A DNA stretch of 5,675 nucleotides from Clostridiales bacterium (GTDB lineage Bacteria; Bacillota; Clostridia; Oscillospirales; Oscillospiraceae), in assembly GCA_004558025.1 (NCBI GenBank), contig SFEG01000041.1:1-5675 (forward strand). The letters run 5' to 3'. A program made the translations under genes and the position numbers. Shown one piece after another: positions 1 through 4,364 of this stretch; positions within the stretch are counted from its first letter, which is position 1, and each line of letters begins with the position of its first letter. Below the pieces are notes generated by a model. That model was not told the DNA's origin. It saw only the letters and a list, made by a program, of their open reading frames with translations, and did no database searches.

Positions 1-25
1 GGTTCGAGTCCCACTTCCGGCACCA
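1..25 (+). tRNA. 3' end of a tRNA gene (partial)
   Basis: The window opens inside a T-arm: GG, then a TTCGAGT loop, then CCCAC as the 3' side of the T stem. TTCCGGC follows as the 3' acceptor strand, then discriminator A and an encoded CCA ending at 25. The 5' acceptor strand should therefore read GCCGGAA, just outside the window. The anticodon is missing. Leu or Thr would fit a GCCG-type acceptor, but the identity cannot be decided here. Its position directly beside a phage gene block suggests that this tRNA is the integration target. Confidence 0.88.
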
Positions 26-27
26 TG

Positions 28-54
28 AAAACCCCAGATAATATCTGGGGTTTT
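28..54. terminator. bidirectional intrinsic terminator between tRNA and prophage genes
   Basis: A perfect inverted repeat: AAAACCCCAGATA at 28-40 and its complement TATCTGGGGTTTT at 42-54, with one central base. The folded form would be a stem of about 11-12 bp with a 3-5 nt loop. The stem has a GC block (CCCC/GGGG), and a run of four T follows on either strand. It starts two bases after the tRNA CCA, so it can end the tRNA transcript on the plus strand. It can equally end the converging prophage transcript on the minus strand. Confidence 0.85.
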
Positions 55-70
55 CGCATTTTGCATAACC

Positions 71-93
71 AAAAGTACACAAAAAAGTACACA
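71..93. repeat. two direct repeats AAAAGTACACA, 12-nt period (candidate integrase arm sites)
   Basis: The 11-mer AAAAGTACACA occurs at 71-81 and again at 83-93, starting 12 nt apart. It lies in the only non-coding stretch between the tRNA and the last phage gene. Closely spaced direct repeats beside an att core are typical of the arm-binding sites of tyrosine integrases. The repeat is directly visible; its role is inferred. Each copy also contains the palindrome GTAC. Confidence 0.5.
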
Positions 94-121
94 CTTATTT
101 TATATGGATATTTCAACCTTT

Positions 122-322
122 CTATTTCTGCATGGAATTTATGCAACCAATATCGTAGTCCGTGCTCTGCAGTATCAGTTGTTTCTTAACAATTCTACAA
201 AGTTCCGATTCTACCGCGCAGATGATGTCTTGTATCTTGGTCGCAGCCGCGATCTCCGCCTCCTCGATCAGTTCTTTATAGAATGTCTCTAGAATCTCCT
301 TAACCTCTTTCTCCCTTTTGAA
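122..322 (-). pseudogene. 3' remainder of the amber-interrupted helical protein gene
   Basis: Directly after the TAG at 325-323 the same frame continues for 66 codons to a second TAG at 124-122. It begins FKREKEVKEI, passes through KELIEEAEIAAATKIQ and ends near DYDIGCINSMQK. The Glu/Lys/Leu helical composition, the Y.ELI..AE.AAA.KI pattern and the DYDI motif match the C-terminal half expected of the same protein. The whole gene would be 122-637, encoding 171 residues if the amber were read. There is no good start codon or ribosome binding site for separate expression. A TGA follows two codons after the second TAG, at 115-113. Confidence 0.72.
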
Positions 323-637
323 CTATCGTTCATAAGTATCCCTTACGGCGCGTCTCTTTGTCGCCGTGTCGATCTGTTGCCTTGCGTACTTCCGCCATGT
401 GTCCGGAATTACTCCGGGATTATGCAGGCTCGCGTCTTTCAGCAGTTGGTTATGATTTCCAATAAAATACCGAACCATTTCTCTCCGCGCTTCCGCCTCT
501 TTGATCGCCTGTTCCTCGTGCTCGCACGCGAATCCATCCAGCCCTAGAAATCTGAAGCAATCCGCCATTTGGTCGTGGAACATCACGCCTTCCAACAGCA
601 TGTCGCTGATTTTGGAAAAAACGTCCTGCGCATTCAT
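323..637 (-). CDS. helical phage protein of unknown function, truncated by an in-frame amber codon
   Basis: Starting at the ATG at 637-635, this reads 104 residues before TAG at 325-323. This start fits the family better than the upstream extension, which overlaps the previous gene. It lies 5 nt after that gene's TGA, with an AAGG about 10 nt upstream as a weak ribosome binding site. The protein is predicted to be mostly helical and rich in Glu, His and aromatic residues; MLLEGVMFHDQM is near the start and NPGVIPDTWRKYARQ at about 73-87. I recognise the pattern from a recurrent hypothetical protein of gut Firmicutes phages, usually about 170-190 residues long. By memory of that family, a Trp stands where the TAG falls (TGG to TAG is one change). 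The reading frame stays open and family-like for 66 more codons, so this is the front part of a broken or read-through gene. Molecular function is unknown. Confidence 0.75.
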   Translation of the reverse strand: MNAQDVFSKISDMLLEGVMFHDQMADCFRFLGLDGFACEHEEQAIKEAEARREMVRYFIGNHNQLLKDASLHNPGVIPDTWRKYARQQIDTATKRRAVRDTYER

Positions 638-642
638 GCTCG

Positions 643-1044
643 TCACGCCTTTTCGACGACAATCGAAAGATTGTTCAATACACCCGTTGCTCCGCTTAGA
701 ACAAACGCGATCATCGATGTGTCGCATTCGTTGTAGTTACGGAATGCGAACGGGAACGACACTACTGCATTGTCCCCTGCTGTCGCCACCGTCGCCTTGC
801 CTACCGCTCCCGGTATGGCCACTCCGTCTTTCGTCGCCGTGATTGTCGCCGTTCCTGCCGCTGTCGGCGCTATCGTCGCGGATACCGTCCCCTCGAAGTA
901 TCCTTTACCAATCGCCTGGATCGTGTTACCTGCTTTGCGCAGAGCGCATCCAAATCGATGAATAACCGTCCCTACGGGCACACTCCCGCCCTCAGCGATC
1001 GTCGGAGCTTCCGTATTTACAGCATAAATCAAAGCCTTGCTCAT
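643..1044 (-). CDS. small beta-sandwich (C1q/TNF-like jelly-roll-type) phage protein
   Basis: 133 residues from the ATG at 1044-1042. The frame is open upstream to a TTG at 1068, but the MSKAL start matches relatives I recall. A purine-rich GAGAGGG lies 10 nt upstream. The sequence alternates short hydrophobic strands with Gly/Thr/Ala turns and has almost no predicted helix. Recognisable stretches are VGTVIHRFGCAL at about 24-35, ATIAPTAAGTATITATKDGV at about 56-75 and LNNLSIVVEKA at the end. Cys33 and Cys107 may pair or pack together. This layout recurs in gut Firmicutes phages and looks like a trimeric jelly-roll, possibly a virion surface or decoration protein. It sits between the Cys-rich gene and the amber-interrupted gene and is preceded by two strong hairpins. 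The family resemblance is from memory; the structural role is inferred. Confidence 0.8.
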   Translation of the reverse strand: MSKALIYAVNTEAPTIAEGGSVPVGTVIHRFGCALRKAGNTIQAIGKGYFEGTVSATIAPTAAGTATITATKDGVAIPGAVGKATVATAGDNAVVSFPFAFRNYNECDTSMIAFVLSGATGVLNNLSIVVEKA

Positions 1045-1076
1045 GTGGTCTTTTTCCCTCTCTTTCAAAATATATT

Positions 1077-1121
1077 GGGGCGGTTTCCCGCCCCTGTTAA
1101 ACTTCCTCGCCTAACAGGGCG
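1077..1121 (-). promoter_or_regulatory. two overlapping hairpins upstream of the jelly-roll-type gene
   Basis: In the 87-nt gap between the Cys-rich gene and the jelly-roll-type gene, the minus-strand RNA can form two hairpins. The first pairs CCCTGTTA (1119-1112) with TAACAGGG (1099-1092), with a 12-nt loop. The second pairs GGGGCGG (1094-1088) with CCGCCCC (1083-1077) around a GAAA tetraloop. They share bases 1092-1094, so the full forms compete. After the second hairpin comes AATATATTTTG, which is AU-rich but not a clean U-run. This could be a weak terminator, an attenuator-like switch or an mRNA-stabilising structure. The pairing is visible; the function is inferred. Confidence 0.5.
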
Positions 1122-1131
1122 TATCCTTTTT

Positions 1132-1722
1132 TCAAAAGTTACCGCATCCGCATCCGTTCCCGCATGCGCAGAATGGAGAGTTCCCCGCGCTGTATGTGTA
1201 TCCGTTCGGATATCTCACTACACCATACATACGGTTGTCCATCTCGAGGCTCGCGACTTTATCTCTCAGCGTTTGGATCTCGTTAGTATGGATCAGCGAT
1301 CTTGTTGCCTCTCCTTCCGCATGTATCGCAGATGTGATGTCGCACGTCTGCCTGTCGATCTGCGCTGATAGGTTCGCCGTGGCGAGGCGATTCTCGCAGC
1401 AGCAATTCGCGATCTGCGCAGAGAGCGCTCGCCCTTCCCCCGCGATAGAGTTGTTAAGCGCGTAGGTGCTGTCGCAGATCCCGTTGCCGATGTTCGTCAG
1501 ACGCTGGTTCATCTGGTCAAATTGCTGATTGAAAAGGATCTGCTGCTGCGAGGCCGCCGTGGCGTATTGGCTGTAATCGCCCTGTCTGTTGTCCCAGCAA
1601 CCACCACCCATGAACACGAACAGGAACAGGATGATGATCCACCACGCGCCGCCGCCAAATCCTTCGCCGTCACGGTTCCCCATGATCGCACCAATGTCGG
1701 CAGGTGTCATTCCGTTTTCCAT
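1132..1722 (-). CDS. membrane-anchored Cys-rich phage protein of unknown function
   Basis: 196 residues from the ATG at 1722, with AGAAAGGA about 10 nt upstream, to TGA at 1132. Residues 1-25 are Gly/Asn/Asp-rich. Residues 26-41 (AWWIIILFLFVFMGGG) form one transmembrane helix. Residues 50-165 are a Gln/Asn/Ala-rich amphipathic helical region with coiled-coil character. It contains ICDST (Cys83), a CCC triplet at 107-109 and TCDIT (Cys127). The tail is FCACGNGCGCGNF, with Cys185, 187, 191 and 193. The GG-AWWIII helix plus CCC triplets is a pattern I recognise in hypothetical proteins of gut Firmicutes phages and their hosts. No enzyme motif is visible. The tail could bind metal or form disulfides, but the spacing is not a standard zinc finger. 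Whether it is a virion part or acts in the host envelope is unknown. Confidence 0.82.
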   Translation of the reverse strand: MENGMTPADIGAIMGNRDGEGFGGGAWWIIILFLFVFMGGGCWDNRQGDYSQYATAASQQQILFNQQFDQMNQRLTNIGNGICDSTYALNNSIAGEGRALSAQIANCCCENRLATANLSAQIDRQTCDITSAIHAEGEATRSLIHTNEIQTLRDKVASLEMDNRMYGVVRYPNGYTYSAGNSPFCACGNGCGCGNF

Positions 1723-1746
1723 AACATTTCTTTCCTTTCTCTATGT

Positions 1747-1752
1747 ATTATA
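1747..1752 (-). promoter_or_regulatory. candidate -10 box (TATAAT) upstream of the Cys-rich gene
   Basis: The minus strand carries a perfect TATAAT at 1752-1747, 24 nt upstream of the ATG of the Cys-rich gene. The hexamer at the right distance for a -35 (ATAAGA, 17-nt spacing) is a poor match to TTGACA, and there is no TG extension. This is the best promoter-like site in the module beyond the 2436-2470 terminator, but the evidence is weak. A short AGCG/CGCT inverted repeat lies just upstream of it. Confidence 0.25.
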
Positions 1753-1771
1753 AAAGCGTTCCGGACCGCTC

Positions 1772-1996
1772 TTATTTCAGTAGCCCTGAAAGGGCCTCCG
1801 CCTGTTGTTTGAGCATCACAAATTGCTCTTTCGTCATTTGTCCTGTCGCCAGCAGACTTTCCACTATTGCTCGAGGATCTTTGTCGTGTAACTGTTGTTT
1901 GAATTGCGCAAATGCCTGCATCATTTGGACTGGGTTACTCGGTTGCTGCGCTACCCCTTTTATCGACGCACCTCTTGCTAAATCTGCGAGATTCAT
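1772..1996 (-). CDS. small Gln-rich helical phage protein
   Basis: 74 residues from the ATG at 1996-1994 to TAA at 1772. Its start overlaps the stop of the preceding gene as ATGA, which implies translational coupling. AAGGGA lies upstream inside that gene. The protein is Gln/Met/Leu-rich and predicted to be almost all helix. A flexible start (MNLADLARGASIKGVAQQP) is followed by QMMQAFAQFKQQLHDKDPRA, then VESLLATGQMTKEQFVMLKQQ and a hydrophobic end. The last half has the form of a helix-loop-helix around GQMTKEQF. Similar short M/Q-rich proteins often sit next to Gln/Pro/Met-rich ones in gut Firmicutes phages. A partner or scaffold-like role is possible but unproven. Confidence 0.78.
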   Translation of the reverse strand: MNLADLARGASIKGVAQQPSNPVQMMQAFAQFKQQLHDKDPRAIVESLLATGQMTKEQFVMLKQQAEALSGLLK

Positions 1997-2394
1997 TCCG
2001 ACGTCCCTTTCTGCTCGAGTGCATCAATTCTACGTTCAATCTCAATCAGGCGATCCATCGGCGCGTACTCCTTCCCGGGTTTCTGCTGCATATCCGGCGT
2101 GACTTCCACAAGATTCAATACGCGCATCGAGACTGCTCCCGTCATATCCACCGCCTTAACATACATCATGGAGCCGTCGTTGTTCATCATCCATCTGATC
2201 TGGCCAGGCATAACAGCCGTATTCCTTGCAGCTTCGACCCCGTCGACCATGACGAACTGCGCATTGGACTGCGGGCTCTGCTGCTGTGCTTGTTGCTGCG
2301 TGATGGCCTCAAGACGTTGCTGGTATGGGTTCCCATAGATACTCGCTTGCTGCATGTATGGCGTCTGCGCATTCATCGGATAATGTGTATACAT
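1993..2394 (-). CDS. Gln/Pro/Met/Tyr-rich phage protein of unknown function
   Basis: 133 residues from the ATG at 2394, which has a strong AAAAGGAGG (2401-2409) 6 nt upstream, to TGA at 1993. Residues 1-45 are a low-complexity, probably disordered segment rich in Tyr, Met, Pro and Gln (for example TQQQAQQQSPQ). Residues 46-100 look like a small beta domain; FVMVDGVEAARNTAVMPGQ is followed by DGSMMYVKAVD and a VLNLVEVTP strand. Residues 110-128 are a charged amphipathic helix (MDRLIEIERRIDALEQK) that could form a coiled coil. This three-part layout recurs in hypothetical proteins of Firmicutes phages; I cannot name a function. It is the first gene after the intrinsic terminator at 2436-2470 and overlaps the next gene by 4 nt. 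Confidence 0.82.
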   Translation of the reverse strand: MYTHYPMNAQTPYMQQASIYGNPYQQRLEAITQQQAQQQSPQSNAQFVMVDGVEAARNTAVMPGQIRWMMNNDGSMMYVKAVDMTGAVSMRVLNLVEVTPDMQQKPGKEYAPMDRLIEIERRIDALEQKGTSE

Positions 2395-2417
2395 CGTCGG
2401 CCTCCTTTTCTTTCTCC

Positions 2418-2435
2418 GTGCCTAAATTTTGGCAC
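2418..2435 (-). promoter_or_regulatory. short inverted repeat GTGCC/GGCAC between terminator and ribosome binding site
   Basis: GTGCC (2418-2422) and GGCAC (2431-2435) are perfect complements around an AT-only 8-nt centre. The element starts immediately after the terminator's U-run and ends about 9 nt before the AAAAGGAGG of the next gene. It could be an operator-like site or an RNA hairpin influencing read-through or translation. Five base pairs is short, so chance is possible. Confidence 0.3.
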
Positions 2436-2470
2436 AAAAAAAAGCCCTATCGAAGTGCATCGATAGGGCT
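2436..2470 (-). terminator. strong rho-independent terminator after the sigma-like gene
   Basis: On the minus strand AGCCCTATCGA (2470-2460) pairs perfectly with TCGATAGGGCT (2453-2443). The stem is 11 bp, the loop 6 nt, and the stem runs into a stretch of T down to 2436. There is no T-run on the other side, so it acts on the minus strand only. It lies 31 nt past the stop of the sigma-like gene and separates the tail/lysis unit from the five-gene module. Confidence 0.93.
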
Positions 2471-2501
2471 TATCCGCGTCTCTTTTTATTTAAAACTACG
2501 C

Positions 2502-2786
2502 TCAATTTGCGTGCGATATGAGCTGCTTTTGTGCGCGACTGATCCTCCTCTTAATCTGGTCTATCTGAAGCGGCCCAAATTCATCACACAGCTGCTCATA
2601 CGTCTTTCCGTCTAAAAGCCGCCGTGTGATCATCTCTCGGTCCGTCTCGTTATGGATCCATTGCTGAATCAATTGTAGCCACTCGGATCGCGGCTTTGCG
2701 TCAAGAATATCACGCATCGACACCTCTTGTTCTCGTTCCCCGATATATACGAGGATGCATGCGACCTCCGGATCACATATCATCAT
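2502..2786 (-). CDS. sigma-70 region 4-like helix-turn-helix protein
   Basis: 94 residues from the ATG at 2786, which overlaps the previous gene's stop as ATGA and has GAAGGA about 9 nt upstream, to TGA at 2502. A second good start is the ATG at 2717, with GAGGTG just upstream. It would give 71 residues, closer to the usual length of such small phage proteins. The C-terminal half has the region-4 pattern: DREMITRRLLDGKTYEQLCDEFG, then a second helix pair (LQIDQIKRRISRAQKQL) ending in basic residues. TYEQLCDEF would be the first helix of the helix-turn-helix. Regions 1-3 of a full sigma factor are absent, so it probably acts as a DNA-binding regulator, perhaps of late transcription, rather than a complete sigma factor. 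It is the last gene before the 2436-2470 terminator. Confidence 0.8.
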   Translation of the reverse strand: MMICDPEVACILVYIGEREQEVSMRDILDAKPRSEWLQLIQQWIHNETDREMITRRLLDGKTYEQLCDEFGPLQIDQIKRRISRAQKQLISHAN

Positions 2787-2935
2787 CGATTGATATCCTT
2801 CTCCCTCTCCTCCGCGATTATCCTCATTTCCTCACGGAGGAGCTTTACCTCGGTGCGCAGCGCATCGTTTTTCGTCTCGAGTTCAAAAACCCGTGTTAGG
2901 AGTTCAAACATCTCCCGTCTTCGTTTCCAGAACAT
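2783..2935 (-). CDS. small coiled-coil phage protein
   Basis: 50 residues from the ATG at 2935-2933 to TGA at 2783. An ORF can be read from a GTG at 2971, but that GTG sits inside a hairpin and has no good ribosome binding site. The ATG at 2935 is preceded at 5 nt by GGAGGG. The protein is highly charged and entirely helical. A basic start (MFWKRRREMF) leads into leucine heptads through ELLTRVFELETKNDALRTEV and KLLREEMRII, typical of a short parallel coiled coil. No membrane segment or enzyme motif is visible. It is coupled to the sigma-like gene by an ATGA overlap and may partner with it, but this is a guess. Confidence 0.72.
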   Translation of the reverse strand: MFWKRRREMFELLTRVFELETKNDALRTEVKLLREEMRIIAEEREKDINR

Positions 2936-2940
2936 CTTTT

Positions 2941-2946
2941 CCCTCC
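2941..2946 (-). promoter_or_regulatory. ribosome binding site GGAGGG that fixes the start of the 50-residue protein
   Basis: GGAGGG on the minus strand ends 5 nt before the ATG at 2935. It lies inside any reading from the upstream GTG at 2971, so it favours the shorter product. Confidence 0.7.
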
Positions 2947-2956
2947 GTATCAGATA

Positions 2957-2977
2957 GCCCCGGCTCGTCACCGGGGC
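2957..2977 (-). promoter_or_regulatory. stable GC hairpin between holin and coiled-coil genes
   Basis: GCCCCGG (2957-2963) and CCGGGGC (2971-2977) form a perfect 7-bp GC stem with a 7-nt loop in the gap after the holin stop. No T-run follows on either strand, so it is not a standard terminator. It ends about 10 nt before the GGAGGG of the next gene. It may stabilise or process the lysis mRNA, or lower expression of what follows. Confidence 0.5.
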
Positions 2978-2993
2978 GCCTCCACTATCTTCT

Positions 2994-3197
2994 TTACTCC
3001 TCGAGTTCCGGTAGCCCTGCCACGCTGGTGAGCAGAGACAGGACCGCAGCGAGCGCAGACGCGCTTGCCACCATCACCCAGTTCACCTCGTCCAGCACGG
3101 CAGACGTGCCGATCATAGCGATCGCTGCCTGCGCTAGGGTTTTCAGCGCGCGAATGCCCGCTGCCTTAATCCACTGTTTGAAATCGTACTTCATCAC
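2994..3197 (-). CDS. phage holin, r1t family
   Basis: 67 residues from GTG at 3197, or 66 from the adjoining ATG at 3194, to TAA at 2994. The start overlaps the previous gene's TGA (GTGATGA), and AGGA upstream suits the GTG slightly better. The pattern matches the r1t holin family (named for Lactococcus phage r1t): a short basic N-terminus (KYDFKQWIKAAGIRALKT), a first hydrophobic helix at about 18-35 (LKTLAQAAIAMIGTSAVL), an LDEVNW turn, then a second helix at about 40-62 ending LSLLTSVAGLPELEE. Holins of this kind form lesions in the cytoplasmic membrane at the timed end of infection and give the endolysin access to the wall. Its place after endolysin and accessory genes supports the assignment. 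Confidence 0.87.
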   Translation of the reverse strand: MMKYDFKQWIKAAGIRALKTLAQAAIAMIGTSAVLDEVNWVMVASASALAAVLSLLTSVAGLPELEE

Positions 3198-3460
3198 TTA
3201 TCCATCCTTTCCATTTGTTCAATGATTCCGATCCGCGTCTCGTGGTCGGAAAGCTTTGCATCATGCTCGTCGCTGCGTCTCCACAGCCGATCGTGGCTGG
3301 CTTTGTTGTCGGCTTTTTGGCCCTCGATCGTCTTTTGCATGGCGCTCACGTTAATCGTGAGCGCCGTTATCGCTTTTGTAAGTTTAACCAGTGGCGTAAC
3401 AATCGCCGCACCCAAGGCGACCAGTGCCGCGATTACGCCAACAACTCCCCATTCTGTCAT
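3194..3460 (-). CDS. holin-associated membrane protein with coiled coil
   Basis: 88 residues from the ATG at 3460, with an excellent AAGGAGG (3468-3474) 7 nt upstream, to TGA at 3194. Residues 4-25 (WGVVGVIAALVALGAAIVTPLV) form one transmembrane helix. The remaining 60 residues are a charged amphipathic helix with heptads (LTKAITALTINVSAMQKTIE; DAKLSDHETRIGIIEQMER). Proteins of this shape regularly precede r1t-type holins in Clostridia phages and are often labelled holin- or haemolysin-XhlA-like, although XhlA itself has its membrane helix at the C-terminus. It may be a second holin, an antiholin or a lysis accessory; the sequence does not decide. The gene overlaps the holin gene, so the two are probably made together. 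Confidence 0.8.
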   Translation of the reverse strand: MTEWGVVGVIAALVALGAAIVTPLVKLTKAITALTINVSAMQKTIEGQKADNKASHDRLWRRSDEHDAKLSDHETRIGIIEQMERMDK

Positions 3461-3482
3461 TCTTCGTCCTCCTTCTTACTTC

Positions 3483-4352
3483 TTAATACGCCTTCGGGTT
3501 GCCGAATGCCGACCACTGCGAGAATCTGTGCATTCTCTTGTCAACATAGTTATAGGCGCGCCTGTCGTTGATCTTCGTCAGCTGACATCCATACGCCCCG
3601 CCGATCCACTCTACGACGTATCCGCCACCTACGACGATACCGATGTGTCCGGAACGCCACGCCAGATCGCCCGGCTTGGGATTCTTCGTTTGAACGCAGT
3701 ACGACGAGTATAACATATTCGCGCTCGCGTCGAAGCCGCTGCTTTTGACCTTGTGCTTCCTCCAAAGACCGACGACCCCACCTGAGCAGTCCGCGCCGGT
3801 CTGCGTGTAACCGCTTCTCAACGCTTGCGCTCGCATCATCGCGTCTCTGCCGCCGTCATAGTACTGCGCGTAATCTGCCCTGCGGAGATAGCTGTTCAGC
3901 TTTGCCGCTGTCATAACGTTCGGCGTGAGGTCTTTATTGTAAAGATTGCCCCCGCGGATGTAGAACGAGCGGAGATCAATTCTGTCTGCGTAGGGGTCCA
4001 CGCAGTGTTTGAGCGCGTCAACACAGATATCCGCTCGGAGGCTTGACACCTGCGACAGCGCGAGCTTGATAGCCTGTCTTGCCGTGGCCCCGATGTGAGA
4101 CGGAGGTTCGACCGGCTTGACCGGCCCGTCCGAGGCGGAAACAGGGAACAGAGCGGCCCATGTCAGCGGGCCTACCATGCCGTCAACGTCAAGATCGTTC
4201 GCCGCCTGGAACGCCTTGACCGCACGGTAGGTGTCATTGCCATACATGCTGTGCGTGGCTTTAGAGAGGTAGCCCAGTTCAACGAGCCTTTCCTTCACGG
4301 CTTTCACGTCCGCGCCACTGCGGTATCTTTTAAGGATTCTCGTCAGTTCCAC
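3483..4352 (-). CDS. endolysin: peptidoglycan-binding domain plus NlpC/P60-like cysteine peptidase
   Basis: 289 residues from GTG at 4352, with GGGGG 7 nt upstream and 12 nt after the preceding stop, to TAA at 3483. Residues 8-70 form a PG_binding_1-type wall-binding domain: DVKAVKERLVELGYL, then TYRAVKAFQAANDLDVDGMV and GPLTWAALF. A Pro-rich linker (76-87) follows. Residues 90-289 form an NlpC/P60-like peptidase. The nucleophile is Cys189 in GADCSGG, the catalytic His236 is in SGHIGIVVGGG, and PGDLAWR (227-233) just precedes it. The third residue could be Glu248 or a nearby polar residue. Such enzymes cut stem-peptide bonds in peptidoglycan. There is no signal peptide, so release depends on the adjacent holin. 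Having the binding domain at the N-terminus is less common than at the C-terminus but known in Firmicutes phages. The exact bond cut is not predictable here. Confidence 0.9.
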   Translation of the reverse strand: MELTRILKRYRSGADVKAVKERLVELGYLSKATHSMYGNDTYRAVKAFQAANDLDVDGMVGPLTWAALFPVSASDGPVKPVEPPSHIGATARQAIKLALSQVSSLRADICVDALKHCVDPYADRIDLRSFYIRGGNLYNKDLTPNVMTAAKLNSYLRRADYAQYYDGGRDAMMRAQALRSGYTQTGADCSGGVVGLWRKHKVKSSGFDASANMLYSSYCVQTKNPKPGDLAWRSGHIGIVVGGGYVVEWIGGAYGCQLTKINDRRAYNYVDKRMHRFSQWSAFGNPKAY

Positions 4353-4364
4353 TTCTTCGCCCCC

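Larger units (their letters stand above)
1..94. other. probable prophage attachment end (att) at the tRNA 3' end
   Basis: A tRNA 3' end is followed at once by phage genes, all pointing toward it. Tyrosine-recombinase phages commonly use tRNA 3' ends as attB, and the core is usually part of the T-arm/acceptor sequence. The probable core therefore lies within 1-25, perhaps reaching into the inverted repeat at 28-54. The direct repeats at 71-93 would be integrase arm-type sites. The second att copy and the integrase are not in the window, so the exact core cannot be defined. Confidence 0.6.

Noticed and set aside
104..292. Plus-strand open frame of 62 codons beside the att site
   Set aside because: It lies antisense to the 3' half of the amber-interrupted gene, whose minus-strand reading is family-like. 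It has no ribosome binding site and its composition is not protein-like.
2936..2971. GTG at 2971 as start of the coiled-coil protein (62 residues)
   Set aside because: The GTG sits inside a GC hairpin, while GGAGGG lies correctly before the ATG at 2935.
2957..2977. GC hairpin as an intrinsic terminator
   Set aside because: No T-run follows on either strand, so it is listed only as an intercistronic hairpin.
501..3713. Several plus-strand open frames (for example 501-842, 958-1368, 1912-2466, 3222-3713)
   Set aside because: Each is antisense to a well-supported minus-strand gene. They lack ribosome binding sites and have odd Ser/Arg/Cys-rich compositions.
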